From positions 124,001-188,000 of the forward strand of contig CACKAJ010000001.1 of NCBI GenBank assembly GCA_902598125.1: 64,000 nt of DNA. Direction: 5' to 3'. Shown piece after piece: positions 37,824-47,083 of this stretch (within the stretch, counting starts at the first letter, position 1; the number at the start of each line of letters is the position of its first letter). This DNA is from an uncultured Pelagibacteraceae bacterium (GTDB lineage Bacteria > Pseudomonadota > Alphaproteobacteria > Pelagibacterales > Pelagibacteraceae). Below the pieces are notes generated by a model. That model made no database searches, had not been told where the DNA came from, and saw only the letters and a program-made list of their open reading frames with translations. Both the position numbers and the translations under genes were made by a program.

Positions 37824-39261
37824 TTTAGACAAATTGCGAGAAGAGTGCGGTATTTTTGGAATATCTAATCATGAAGATGCCTCGGCTCTTGTTGCTCTAG
37901 GATTGCATGCATTACAACATAGAGGCCAAGAAGGATGTGGTATCGTTGCTTTTGACGGAAAAAGCTACCACTCAGAGAAAAGACAAGGTTTAGTTGGAGA
38001 CCATTTTACAGACCCCGAAACTTTAAAAAAATTACCTGGAAAATTTGCTATTGGTCATAATAGATATTCAACAACTGGTGAAACTTCTCTAAGAAACATT
38101 CAGCCATTTTTTGCAGATTTACATATGGGTGGACTAAGTATTGCACATAATGGAAATTTAACTAATGCATTAATATTAAGAGAGTCACTAGTAAAAGATG
38201 GAGCAATTTTTAGAACAACAAGTGACACGGAGACAATAGTTCAACTTATTGCAAAATCAAAAAGAGAGAAATTTATTGATAAATTAATTGACGCTCTTTT
38301 TCAAATACAAGGAGGATACTCTCTAGTTTTAATGACTAATAAAAAATTAGTTGGTGTGAGAGATCCATTTGGAATTAGACCTTTAGTAATTGGTAAAATA
38401 AAAAATTCTTACATACTTGCATCAGAAACTTGTGCATTAGATATCGTTGGTGCAACTTTTGTAAGAGAAGTAGAAAATGGAGAGATCATAATAATTGAAA
38501 ATGAGAAAATATCATGTGTAAAACCTTTCCCTAAGCAAAAATCGAAACCTTGTGTTTTTGAATACATTTACTTTGCTCGACCTGATAGTTTAATCAACAA
38601 TAAATGTGCATATGAATACAGAAAAAATCTAGGTTCTGAACTAGCGAAAGAAACAGATATAGATGCGGACCTAGTGGTGCCTGTTCCAGACTCTGGAGTT
38701 CCAGCAGCATTGGGTTATGCCGAAGAGTCAAACAAAAGATTTGAGTTAGGATTAATCAGAAATCATTATGTTGGTAGAACTTTTATAGAGCCAACACAAA
38801 ATATTAGAAGTTTAGGAGTTAAATTAAAATTGAGCTCAACTAAAACCATTGTAAAAAATAAGTCTATAATTTTAATAGATGACTCTTTAGTTAGAGGTAC
38901 AACTTGCCTTAAAATTGTAAAAATGCTTTATGAAAATGGAGCAAAAGAGGTTCACGTTAGAATAGCATGTCCTGAAATAAAATATCCTGATTTCTACGGG
39001 GTCGATATGCCAACAAAAGAAGAGTTGCTAGCCTTTGAAAAAAATAATCAAGAGATGTGCGATTATATTAAAGCAAAAAGTCTTAAATTTTTAAGTATCG
39101 ACGGACTATATAATGCTCTGATTGGTGAGAAAAGAAACAACGACTATCCACAATTTAGTGATCATTATTTTACAGGTGATTATCCAGTTAAACCACAAGA
39201 TAATTTAAAAGGTTTAAAAGTTAAACAGCTTTCTTTATTAAGTGTAAAATCAAATAATTAA
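37792..39261 (+). CDS. purF: amidophosphoribosyltransferase
   Basis: First committed step of purine synthesis, making phosphoribosylamine from PRPP and glutamine. The mature N-terminal nucleophile is the Cys of REECGIFGI, so a short propeptide is removed. PRPP-binding IILIDDSLVRGTT (about 350) and VPVPDSGVPAALGY are clear. No ATG is available. Candidates are TTG 37762, GTG 37780, TTG 37792 and TTG 37810, all inside cvpA. I prefer TTG 37792 because GTGAGG ends 6 nt before it. The C-terminal CxxC that binds an iron-sulfur cluster in B. subtilis-type PurF is not visible near FTGDYP. The stop overlaps the next gene (TTAA). Confidence 0.93.
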   Translation: MTQKKKLKKFNLDKLREECGIFGISNHEDASALVALGLHALQHRGQEGCGIVAFDGKSYHSEKRQGLVGDHFTDPETLKKLPGKFAIGHNRYSTTGETSLRNIQPFFADLHMGGLSIAHNGNLTNALILRESLVKDGAIFRTTSDTETIVQLIAKSKREKFIDKLIDALFQIQGGYSLVLMTNKKLVGVRDPFGIRPLVIGKIKNSYILASETCALDIVGATFVREVENGEIIIIENEKISCVKPFPKQKSKPCVFEYIYFARPDSLINNKCAYEYRKNLGSELAKETDIDADLVVPVPDSGVPAALGYAEESNKRFELGLIRNHYVGRTFIEPTQNIRSLGVKLKLSSTKTIVKNKSIILIDDSLVRGTTCLKIVKMLYENGAKEVHVRIACPEIKYPDFYGVDMPTKEELLAFEKNNQEMCDYIKAKSLKFLSIDGLYNALIGEKRNNDYPQFSDHYFTGDYPVKPQDNLKGLKVKQLSLLSVKSNN

Positions 39262-40583
39262 TCTAATACAACTAATTTTTTATTAGTATTTAAATATAAA
39301 ATATTGCCATTAATGAAAATAGGATTAGATAATATTTTAGAAGGAAATTTATCTACATTTTTGAGATTTCCTCTTATATCAAATTTAAGTATGAATGAAT
39401 TTTCAAGGAGTATCATTAAATCATCATTAGTCATTGTTAAGAAATTAAAATAAGCTTTTTTCTTTTTCGTGTTTAAAAATGAAGAAATTTTTTCATTTAT
39501 ATCGTATGAATAAATAATCTTCCCTCTTTTAAGATCAAAAGAAATAAGTAAATCATTATCACTTATCAAAAAAAGATAATTATCAGTTAATATTGGTTTG
39601 ATTAAGGATGTAAAATTCAATTTGTAAATAATTGAACCATTTGAGGCGTCAATCACGTAGGTATATTTATTTGTAGAAATAATTATAAGATTGTCATTAT
39701 TAACGATTTGGTTGCCATAAAATAAATTACTAACATTTAAATCTAATGATGGGTTTAAATTTATAAACCACTTTATGCTAAATTTATTTTTATCAATCGC
39801 ATATAAAGTTCCAAAAGTGTTTAAAAATAATATTGTATCTTTATTTTGTGATAAGTTATTTTTAAAATTATTTTGTACAAGAATTTCCTCTGTTGGTATT
39901 TGTTCAAGGATGTCTCCGGTTTCTTTTTCTAAAATTATAAAATTATTATTAATATTAGAGGTAAATAAAAAATTTTGAGAAATTTTAAAATTTGAGTTAA
40001 AAGGAATTTTATAATTTTTTGCCCATATTATTTTATTTTCAATATAGTTATAGGCATATGTATATCCAAGATTATCAGAAATATATATTATATTATTTTC
40101 AACAATAAAATTTAATTCTTTTTCAAATTTTTTATACTTTTTTTTGTAAAAATTAAATTTTGAAATTATTTTTTTTTCTTGAAGCGAATATGAAATAATA
40201 TTTCCTTTTTTATCATTGAAAATTAAATTATTTTTTTCATATAAAATATACTTACCTATGTTATATTTCGATAATTTTTTTGATTTAAAATTTATCTTAT
40301 TTAAATCACTGTATTGGAAATTTTCATAATTATTGTATTGATTATAAAAAAACTCATTCCATATATTTGGATTTATTTGACTTGGAAGTTGAATTTTGAA
40401 TTGTTTGTCAATTGGAACTATTTTATCAAAAAATTCTTTAGATGTTGAAAGTTTTTTAAAGTCTTTAAATTGATTCTTTTTTTCTTTAAGAGGGTTCGAC
40501 TCGTTATTCCAAATACCGCTTTTCTCATCAAAAGAACATCCTGAGGAAAAAAATAGAATTACAAAAATACAAAAAATCCTCAT
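39258..40583 (-). CDS. BamB-like outer-membrane lipoprotein (PQQ-type beta-propeller)
   Basis: A 441-residue protein with a lipoprotein signal whose lipobox is SSGC (Cys at about 16). Repeated blades of the type NIIYISDNLGYTYAYNYIENK, TLYAIDKNKFSIKWFINL and YTYVIDASNGSIIYKLNF match PQQ-repeat beta-propellers. BamB scaffolds the outer-membrane protein assembly machine in many proteobacteria. Sequence is strongly drifted toward Asn/Lys/Ile. The YfgM-like gene directly upstream (gap 7 nt) mirrors the yfgM-bamB pair of E. coli and supports the call. Confidence 0.8.
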   Translation of the reverse strand: MRIFCIFVILFFSSGCSFDEKSGIWNNESNPLKEKKNQFKDFKKLSTSKEFFDKIVPIDKQFKIQLPSQINPNIWNEFFYNQYNNYENFQYSDLNKINFKSKKLSKYNIGKYILYEKNNLIFNDKKGNIISYSLQEKKIISKFNFYKKKYKKFEKELNFIVENNIIYISDNLGYTYAYNYIENKIIWAKNYKIPFNSNFKISQNFLFTSNINNNFIILEKETGDILEQIPTEEILVQNNFKNNLSQNKDTILFLNTFGTLYAIDKNKFSIKWFINLNPSLDLNVSNLFYGNQIVNNDNLIIISTNKYTYVIDASNGSIIYKLNFTSLIKPILTDNYLFLISDNDLLISFDLKRGKIIYSYDINEKISSFLNTKKKKAYFNFLTMTNDDLMILLENSFILKFDIRGNLKNVDKFPSKILSNPIFINGNILYLNTNKKLVVLD

Positions 40584-40590
40584 ATTTTTT

Positions 40591-41097
40591 TTATTTTTTT
40601 AGTATTTCTTGAGCTAATGAAGTAAATTTTGATTTATCTTCTATTAAACTCTTAAGCAATTCTTCACCGATTTTATCTTTCGAATTTTTGAAAAAGAACA
40701 GAGCTTTTTTAAATATTATTAAGTCTTTTTGATCTTTTGTTTTAACGCTATCTTCAACAATTTCAAAATAATTTAAAATTTTTTTTTCTTCAAGATTTTT
40801 GTCGTTATCTAAAATAGTATTTAGCGCTAAGATTGAATAAAATTTGTTTTTGGATAGTATAACTTCCTCAAATAGTTCAAATGATTTTTCTTTATTGCCA
40901 GAAGCAAGAAAGACACCTGCTTGTATATATTTTTCTGCTACTGAATTATTTTTTTTTTCACCACTTATATTCAAAAATATATATGAAATAAAAACGATAA
41001 AAAGAATTATTAAGAAAGAGAATATTTTAAATTTATTATTTATGTAAAAATTTGAAAATTTATTTTTTGTTAAGTTATTATCTAAATTTGGGTTCAT
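40591..41097 (-). CDS. YfgM-like membrane-anchored TPR-type protein
   Basis: A 168-residue protein with a short cytoplasmic tail, one transmembrane helix (about 25-45), and a helical periplasmic region containing AEKYIQAGVFLASGNKEKSF and KALFFFKNSKDKIGEELLKS. This is the layout of the YfgM / TPR_21 family, a SecYEG- and chaperone-associated factor in E. coli. The family call leans on the order before a BamB-like gene. It starts on the last base of the panB stop (TAATG). Confidence 0.7.
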   Translation of the reverse strand: MNPNLDNNLTKNKFSNFYINNKFKIFSFLIILFIVFISYIFLNISGEKKNNSVAEKYIQAGVFLASGNKEKSFELFEEVILSKNKFYSILALNTILDNDKNLEEKKILNYFEIVEDSVKTKDQKDLIIFKKALFFFKNSKDKIGEELLKSLIEDKSKFTSLAQEILKK

Positions 41098-41870
41098 TAA
41101 AAAATATTTTTATTTGTGGGAAATTTTTTTAATTTTACTTCTCTAGTATATTTTTTTACAGCTTTTTCAATTATTCTGTTTAAGTTTGCATATTTCTTTA
41201 CAAATTTTGGGTAAAAACCACTTATTCCTAACATGTCATCTGTAACTAATATTTGTCCATCACAGTTAGTTGATGAACCTATGCCTATAGTTGGAATATT
41301 TACATTATTTGTAATAATCCTAGCAGCCTTAGATGAAATACATTCTAGCACGATACTAAAAGCTCCAGCTTTCTCTATTAAACGTGCTTCATTGAGAAGT
41401 TTTTTTATTTCTGACTTTTTTTGACCTTCTATTTTAAATTTTTTTTTAAATTGTGGTGTATATCCGATATGGCCCATCACTGGTATTTTTTTTTTTACTA
41501 GTTTTTTTATTATTCTAAAATTATTTTTGTAACTTTCTAGTTTGACTGCATCACATCCAGTTTTTTTGCAAACTAATTTCGCATTTTTTTCTGCTGTTTT
41601 TGCATTTTTGTAGGTTCCTTTAGGTAAATCAACTACAAGCAAAGATTTTTTTATACCCATTTTTACGCTTTTGGTATGCTGAATGATGTTTTCTAAATTT
41701 ATTTTATGGGTATTTTTGTGTCCATACAAAACATTTGCCATCGAGTCACCAACTAAAACTATATCACAATGTTTATCTAAAATTTTTGCGATACTTTTTG
41801 AGTAGGCGGTCAAACTAACAATTTTTGACTTATTTTTTTTTTTTATTATATTTTTAATCTTATTGATCAT
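41097..41870 (-). CDS. panB: 3-methyl-2-oxobutanoate hydroxymethyltransferase
   Basis: First enzyme of the pantothenate branch, making ketopantoate from 2-oxoisovalerate and methylene-THF. 257 residues, (beta/alpha)8 barrel. Typical blocks are VSLTAYSKSIAKILD, VLVGDSMANVLYGHKNT with metal-binding Asp, VMGHIGYTPQ (about 135) and IPTIGIGSSTNCDGQILV (about 190). No panC lies next to it. It is stitched to guaA upstream and the YfgM-like gene downstream by TAATG junctions. Confidence 0.95.
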   Translation of the reverse strand: MINKIKNIIKKKNKSKIVSLTAYSKSIAKILDKHCDIVLVGDSMANVLYGHKNTHKINLENIIQHTKSVKMGIKKSLLVVDLPKGTYKNAKTAEKNAKLVCKKTGCDAVKLESYKNNFRIIKKLVKKKIPVMGHIGYTPQFKKKFKIEGQKKSEIKKLLNEARLIEKAGAFSIVLECISSKAARIITNNVNIPTIGIGSSTNCDGQILVTDDMLGISGFYPKFVKKYANLNRIIEKAVKKYTREVKLKKFPTNKNIF

Positions 41871-43429
41871 TATTCTAATTCCACAGTGCTTGGTGGTTTT
41901 GAAGTAATATCGTATACAACTCTATTAATTCCTTTTACATTATTTATAATTTTATTTGATATACTATCAATAAAATTTTTTGGAAAACTAAAATAATCAG
42001 CAGTCATACCGTCTTCTGATGTAACTGCTCTTAATAAACAAATATTTTCATAGGTTCTAGAGTCTCCCATTACTCCAACTGTTTTAATTGGTAAAAGTGC
42101 TGCATATGCTTGCCATATTTTTTTGTAAAGATTTTTTTTTATTAATTCATTAATGAAAATGAAATCTGCTTCTTGAAGTATTTTAACTCGCTCTTTAGTA
42201 ATATTTCCTATTATTCTTATACCTAGACCTGGTCCAGGAAAAGGGTGTTTATAATTTATACTTTTTACTAAACCTAAAGAGTTTCCTAAAATTCTTACTT
42301 CATCTTTGAAAAATTCTTTTAGGGGTTCCAAAAGTTTTAAATTCATTTTATTAGGTAAACCTCCAACATTATGATGTGACTTTATTTTTGATGTTTTACT
42401 TCCAGATGAAGATCTACTCTCTATTATATCTGGGTATAAAGTTCCCTGTGCTAAAAATTTAATATTATTATATTTTTTAGCCTCTTTCTCGAAAACTTTA
42501 ATAAATAAATTTCCAATTATTTTTCTCTTTTTTTCTGGATGAGTAATATTTTTTAGTTTATTCAAAAAAAGTTTCGAGCAATCAACTAATTTAACGTTAA
42601 GATTATATCTTTTTTTAAATATTTTATATGTATCCTTGAACTCATTTTTTCTCATCAACCCGGTATCCACCATAATACAAATTAAATTTCTTTTTATAGC
42701 CTTGTTTATTAGTAATGCTACTACACTACTATCTACTCCTCCTGAGAGTGCACAAATTACTTTTTCAGTTTTTACAGTGTTTCTTATTTCATTTATTAGT
42801 CTTGTTTTTTGAGAATTAATATTCCATTTTTTTTTTATTTTACATATTAAAAATAGAAAATTTTTGAAAATCTGTTTTCCATTTTCCGTATGAGTTACTT
42901 CAGGATGGAATTGAACACCATAAATTTTTTTGTTCTCATTTTCAATAATTGTGAGTTTTGAGTCTTTAGATGAAGCAACGACTCTAAAATTTTTGGGCAA
43001 TTTTACAACAGCATCTTCATGGCTCATCCAAACAGTTTGTTTGGTTTTGAGAAAGTTCTTTGTTAAAAGTGAGGTATTTTTTTTTATTAAAAAAGCTCTA
43101 CCAAATTCTCTATTTTTTTTGGAGGGTTTAATACTTCCTCCAAATACCTTGGCGATTAACTGTAAACCATAACAAATTCCTAAAATAGGAATTCCCTTTT
43201 TAAAAAGTTCATCCGGAATACTTTGAAATTTTTTTTTAGTTACAGTTGATGGACCACCAGAAAGAATTAAACCCTTTATATTGTTATATTTTTTTAATTT
43301 ACGTATATTTTTAGGCGTAATAATTTCCGAAAAAACTCCTAATTCTCTTACTCTCCTTGCTATTAACTTTGTTACTTGAGATCCGAAGTCAACTATCAAA
43401 ACCTTTTCTTTTTCATTTTGAAATTGCAT
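41870..43429 (-). CDS. guaA: GMP synthase (glutamine-hydrolysing)
   Basis: Converts XMP to GMP. 519 residues. The class I glutaminase domain carries the nucleophile in [15 protein letters not shown] (about 85) and the His-Glu pair in [13 protein letters not shown] (about 172). The ATP-pyrophosphatase domain has [15 protein letters not shown] (about 225), and a C-terminal dimerisation part ends [20 protein letters not shown]. It lies in guaB-TPR-guaA-panB, starting right after the TPR gene stop. Confidence 0.97.
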   Translation of the reverse strand: MQFQNEKEKVLIVDFGSQVTKLIARRVRELGVFSEIITPKNIRKLKKYNNIKGLILSGGPSTVTKKKFQSIPDELFKKGIPILGICYGLQLIAKVFGGSIKPSKKNREFGRAFLIKKNTSLLTKNFLKTKQTVWMSHEDAVVKLPKNFRVVASSKDSKLTIIENENKKIYGVQFHPEVTHTENGKQIFKNFLFLICKIKKKWNINSQKTRLINEIRNTVKTEKVICALSGGVDSSVVALLINKAIKRNLICIMVDTGLMRKNEFKDTYKIFKKRYNLNVKLVDCSKLFLNKLKNITHPEKKRKIIGNLFIKVFEKEAKKYNNIKFLAQGTLYPDIIESRSSSGSKTSKIKSHHNVGGLPNKMNLKLLEPLKEFFKDEVRILGNSLGLVKSINYKHPFPGPGLGIRIIGNITKERVKILQEADFIFINELIKKNLYKKIWQAYAALLPIKTVGVMGDSRTYENICLLRAVTSEDGMTADYFSFPKNFIDSISNKIINNVKGINRVVYDITSKPPSTVELE

Positions 43430-43852
43430 CTATTTTTTAGATAAATTTTCAATTTCTACTTTTAGTTTATCGCTCTTGTTACAAAAGTTAGTACAAATAG
43501 ATTTTAATCTTTTATTGAGTTCTTTACTTTTTTGAAAATCAGATGTTTTAAGTTTTAATTTTGCAAGATGATAGATCGCTTCCTCGTTTCTTGGATTTAA
43601 AAGCATTACAGTTTTTAAATTTTGCTCTTCTAATTTTTTTTTGTCTTGCATATTAAATATTTTAGAAAGATACAAATACGATTTTTCATTTTTCGGATGT
43701 AAAACTATATCTTGTTCAAATTTAAATTTTGCATCCTCATATTTTTTAATTTTAAATAAATTTATTCCCTCTTGAAAAAATTCAGATTTAGCAAATAATG
43801 TATTTGAAAAAAAAGATAAAATTATTAACAAAAGTAAAATTTTTATTTTCAT
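43430..43852 (-). CDS. small tetratricopeptide-repeat exported protein
   Basis: A 140-residue protein with a signal peptide (about 1-21, ending NTLFAKSEF). Helical repeats such as EGINLFKIKKYEDAKFKFEQ and LHPKNEKSYLYLSKIFN resemble TPR motifs (about residues 26-110). It sits between guaB (ATGA overlap) and guaA (zero gap), two consecutive enzymes of GMP synthesis, which an exported protein does not obviously serve. The partner is unknown. Confidence 0.75.
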   Translation of the reverse strand: MKIKILLLLIILSFFSNTLFAKSEFFQEGINLFKIKKYEDAKFKFEQDIVLHPKNEKSYLYLSKIFNMQDKKKLEEQNLKTVMLLNPRNEEAIYHLAKLKLKTSDFQKSKELNKRLKSICTNFCNKSDKLKVEIENLSKK

Positions 43853-44928
43853 AATTTATAATTTATATTTTTTTGTGTCATTTCGACACTATGAACCATA
43901 CTTTCATAAAAACCTGCTTTAGTAATTTTTACAAATTTTGCTTTTTTATTTATCTCTTCCAAGTTTCTAGCGCCAATATAACCCATTGAGGATCTCAATC
44001 CACCTTGTAGTTGATAAATAATCTTTGATACTTTCCCTTTATATTCCACTCGTCCCTCAACCCCCTCTGGTACAAATTTTGATCTGTCTTTAAAGTTTTT
44101 TTGAAAATATCTGTTTGCAGATCCTGCTGACATAGCTCCAATTGATCCCATTCCTCTATATTGTTTATAGATTTTTCCTTTAATCTTGAATTTCTTTCCA
44201 GGACTTTCGTCGGTTCCTGCAAAAATTGAACCCATCATAATTGCATCAGCTCCTGCAGCTAAAGCTTTTGCTATATCGCCTGAAAATTTTATTCCTCCAT
44301 CTGAAATAATTTTTATTTTTTTTTTTGTTAATGCTTTTTTAACTTCCATTATTGCTGAAATTTGTGGAACTCCTATACCGGCTACCATTCTAGTTGTGCA
44401 TATAGATCCTGGTCCGATACCTACTTTAATTATATCTGCACCAGAGTTATATAATTTTTTTGCAGCTTCAGCTGTTGCGATATTTCCAACACAAATTGGT
44501 ATTTTGTTAATTATTTTTTTAATTTTAGATAATATTTTCAAAACTTTTTCACTATGTCCATGAGCAGTATCAATAACAATTAAATCTATACCATTTGTCT
44601 CGAGGGACTTAGCTCTTTCAATGTCATCTTTATTAGTGCCTATAGCTGCACCTACTAATAATTTTTTATTTTTAACCTTTCTTACCTCACTTGATTGTTT
44701 TTTTATATTTAAATTTCGATGAATAATACCCATACCACCCTCTTTTGCTATTGCTATAGCCATTTTTGATTCTGTAACAGTATCCATCGCAGAAGTTAAA
44801 AAAGGGACTTTAAGAGTAATATTTTTTGTAAGATTAGAGTTAATGTTTGTATCAGAAGGTAAAACGTTTGAATACTTTGGTAACAACAAAACGTCATCAA
44901 AGGTTAAAGCTTCTTTAATTGTTTCCAT
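43849..44928 (-). CDS. guaB: IMP dehydrogenase lacking the CBS (Bateman) domains
   Basis: NAD-dependent oxidation of IMP to XMP. At 359 residues it is about 125 shorter than usual. The missing part is exact: EVRKVK (about 81-86) runs straight into KKLLVGAAIG, where other IMPDHs carry two regulatory CBS motifs. The catalytic core is intact: LTFDDVLLLPKYSNVLPSD, GIGPGSICTTRMVAGIG with the nucleophile Cys177, ISDGGIKFSGDIAKAL, and the flap YRGMGSIGAM. Loss of the Bateman domain predicts loss of adenine- and guanine-nucleotide allostery. It leads the minus-strand operon guaB-TPR-guaA-panB. Confidence 0.95.
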   Translation of the reverse strand: METIKEALTFDDVLLLPKYSNVLPSDTNINSNLTKNITLKVPFLTSAMDTVTESKMAIAIAKEGGMGIIHRNLNIKKQSSEVRKVKNKKLLVGAAIGTNKDDIERAKSLETNGIDLIVIDTAHGHSEKVLKILSKIKKIINKIPICVGNIATAEAAKKLYNSGADIIKVGIGPGSICTTRMVAGIGVPQISAIMEVKKALTKKKIKIISDGGIKFSGDIAKALAAGADAIMMGSIFAGTDESPGKKFKIKGKIYKQYRGMGSIGAMSAGSANRYFQKNFKDRSKFVPEGVEGRVEYKGKVSKIIYQLQGGLRSSMGYIGARNLEEINKKAKFVKITKAGFYESMVHSVEMTQKNINYKL

Positions 44929-44954
44929 ATAAACTTATATACAATTATTTAAAT

Positions 44955-45581
44955 TTATAAAGACTTTAAAATTTCGCAATGTAAATAAGTTTCTTTAGAC
45001 TCTTTTCTGCTAGACTCTGGTTTAAAAAAATTTACTTTTTGAAATAAAGATTTTGCGAGTTTTTTTACCTCTAAAAAATCATCTCCCATAAAAAGCTTCG
45101 AAACTAATACACCTTTAGGTTTAAGAGTATCTTTGGAAAAGTAAATAACATCAGTGCATAATTGGTTTGTTCTTATTGAGTCTAATGATTTGTTGCCAGT
45201 AGTATCTGCAGCCATATCGGATATGATTACGTCTAAATTTGAATTAAAAAACTTCAATACTTTAGCTTTAGTTTGATCATTTAAGATATCTCCTTTTAAA
45301 AATTCAACATTTCTTATCGGCTCCATATCCTTGATATCTACAGACATGATTCTTCCAGATTTTATAATTTGACTTGCAATTTGTGACCAACCACCAGGAC
45401 TAGAGCCTAAATCTAAGAGATTTATATTTTTTTTGATAAATTTAAATTTATTATTAAGCTCGAGAAGTTTAAATGAAGCTCTTGAGCGAAAACCTAATGC
45501 TTTTGATTTTTTAAAAAATTGATCTCTATGTTGTTTTATTTTCCAAATGTTACTTTTTTTAATTCTTTTTGATTTTTTCAT
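44955..45581 (-). CDS. rlmE: 23S rRNA 2'-O-ribose methyltransferase (Um2552)
   Basis: RlmE (FtsJ/RrmJ) methylates U2552 in the large-subunit A loop. 208 residues. RSRASFKLLELNNKF (about 32) includes the catalytic Lys, the SAM site is NLLDLGSSPGGWSQIAS (about 58), VISDMAADTTGNK (about 119) holds Asp, and VSKLFMGDDF the second Lys. It begins on the last base of the pssA stop (TAATG) in a run psd-pssA-rlmE. Confidence 0.95.
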   Translation of the reverse strand: MKKSKRIKKSNIWKIKQHRDQFFKKSKALGFRSRASFKLLELNNKFKFIKKNINLLDLGSSPGGWSQIASQIIKSGRIMSVDIKDMEPIRNVEFLKGDILNDQTKAKVLKFFNSNLDVIISDMAADTTGNKSLDSIRTNQLCTDVIYFSKDTLKPKGVLVSKLFMGDDFLEVKKLAKSLFQKVNFFKPESSRKESKETYLHCEILKSL

Positions 45582-46372
45582 TATAAAATATCTTCATGAT
45601 TTTCATCCGATATTTTTTCTAAATTTTTTTTACTTTGACTTTTATAAATTATCACACCTAAAGGTATTGAAATTAAATAACCAATTCCAAAAACTAAAAG
45701 AGTTTCTAAAGTATAAAAAAGCAATGCTATAAAAACTATTCCTATCCCGAGTAATAAAAAAACTGTTGCTTTCGGAGAAATAGTTATTTTTTTTAGTGCT
45801 AAAGTAGGAATTTTACTAACCAATAAAATTGCAATTAATACCGTAAGGTATGGAGTGAGATTTTTCAAATCAAATCCAATATTTAAATCTGTTAATTCGT
45901 AAATTAAAGGCATCAAAATTAATAGACCCCCAGCTGGAGAGGGTATTCCTTCAAAAAAATTATTTTTCCATTCTTCGGAGTTTTCTATTTTAGTTAAATT
46001 AAATCTTGCTAGTCGCAGCACACAACATACTGAGTAAATTAACGTAATTGCCCAGCCAAGTTTTCCATAATTATTTAATTCCCAAAAATATAAAATGAAT
46101 ACTGGTGCTATGCCAAAGCTAACAAAGTCTGTTAATGAGTCTAATTCTTTACCAAATTCTGATGTGCCTTTTATTAGTCTCGCAATTCTGCCATCAAGTG
46201 CGTCTAAAATAGCAGCAAATAAAATTAAGGTTACTGCTAGACTGAAATTTCCATCAATCGAAAACTTTATAGAACTAATTCCAAGACATACTCCTGCTAA
46301 AGTTAAAATATTCGGAAGTAAATATCTTGTTTTTTTTGATGATACTAATTTAAATTTTTTTTTTTCTTCCAT
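45581..46372 (-). CDS. pssA: CDP-diacylglycerol-serine O-phosphatidyltransferase
   Basis: Makes phosphatidylserine at the inner membrane. 263 residues, with multiple helices. The CDP-alcohol phosphatidyltransferase signature is visible as DALDGRIARLIKGTSEFGKE followed by LDSLTD (about 62-87). It is paired with psd, which decarboxylates its product to phosphatidylethanolamine. The two are joined by a TAATG junction. Confidence 0.95.
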   Translation of the reverse strand: MEEKKKFKLVSSKKTRYLLPNILTLAGVCLGISSIKFSIDGNFSLAVTLILFAAILDALDGRIARLIKGTSEFGKELDSLTDFVSFGIAPVFILYFWELNNYGKLGWAITLIYSVCCVLRLARFNLTKIENSEEWKNNFFEGIPSPAGGLLILMPLIYELTDLNIGFDLKNLTPYLTVLIAILLVSKIPTLALKKITISPKATVFLLLGIGIVFIALLFYTLETLLVFGIGYLISIPLGVIIYKSQSKKNLEKISDENHEDIL

Positions 46373-47019
46373 TACTCAGAAGCTAATAAGCTTTCTCCCG
46401 CCACAACATTTTGCCCAAGTTTTGCTAAAACTTTTTTATTTTTAAAATAAATATCTACCCTGCTACCGAATCTTATCATTCCAATTCTATCGCCTTGTTT
46501 TAAATCTTGGCCCTGCTCTACTTCACAGACTATTCTTCTGGCAATTAATCCAGCAATTTGAACAATAATAATTTCCTCTCCATTGATTAATTTTATTTTA
46601 AAATAATTTCTCTCATTTTCCTCACTAGCTTTATCTAAAGAAGCGTTTAAAAATTTTCCTGGTTTATAAAAAATTTCCTCTACTTTACCAGATGATGGTA
46701 TCCGATTTACATGACAATTAAATATATTCATAAAAACACTTACTCTTGTGTAAGAGGTATTCTCTAATCTCAATTCCTCAGGACCAGACTTTTCTGATAT
46801 ATCTGTGATTAAACCGTCTGCAGGACTTACTAAATAACTATCATCATTTATTGAGTATCTTTCAGGATCTCTAAAAAAATAATAAATCCAAACAGTTATC
46901 GTTATGAATAGAACTCCTAAGAATTTTGATATAAATAATGTAATAAAAGTAATTAAAACAGAAATAGCCAAAAATTTATATCCTTCTTTGTGAATCTTTG
47001 GAAATATTGAATTAAACAT
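46372..47019 (-). CDS. psd: phosphatidylserine decarboxylase proenzyme
   Basis: Produces phosphatidylethanolamine. The short (215-residue) alphaproteobacterial/Gram-positive type. Two N-terminal helices precede the block VSPADGLITDI (about 62). FNCHVNRIPSSGKVEEI (about 97) carries the conserved His, and RFGSRVDIYF (about 188) contains the Gly-Ser where self-cleavage makes the pyruvoyl group. It leads psd-pssA-rlmE and diverges from icd over 64 bp. Confidence 0.96.
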   Translation of the reverse strand: MFNSIFPKIHKEGYKFLAISVLITFITLFISKFLGVLFITITVWIYYFFRDPERYSINDDSYLVSPADGLITDISEKSGPEELRLENTSYTRVSVFMNIFNCHVNRIPSSGKVEEIFYKPGKFLNASLDKASEENERNYFKIKLINGEEIIIVQIAGLIARRIVCEVEQGQDLKQGDRIGMIRFGSRVDIYFKNKKVLAKLGQNVVAGESLLASE

Positions 47020-47083
47020 AATTAATAGTTTGATAATTTTTTCTTAATATGTATAAAAATCACAGTTAATCAATCTATATTTT

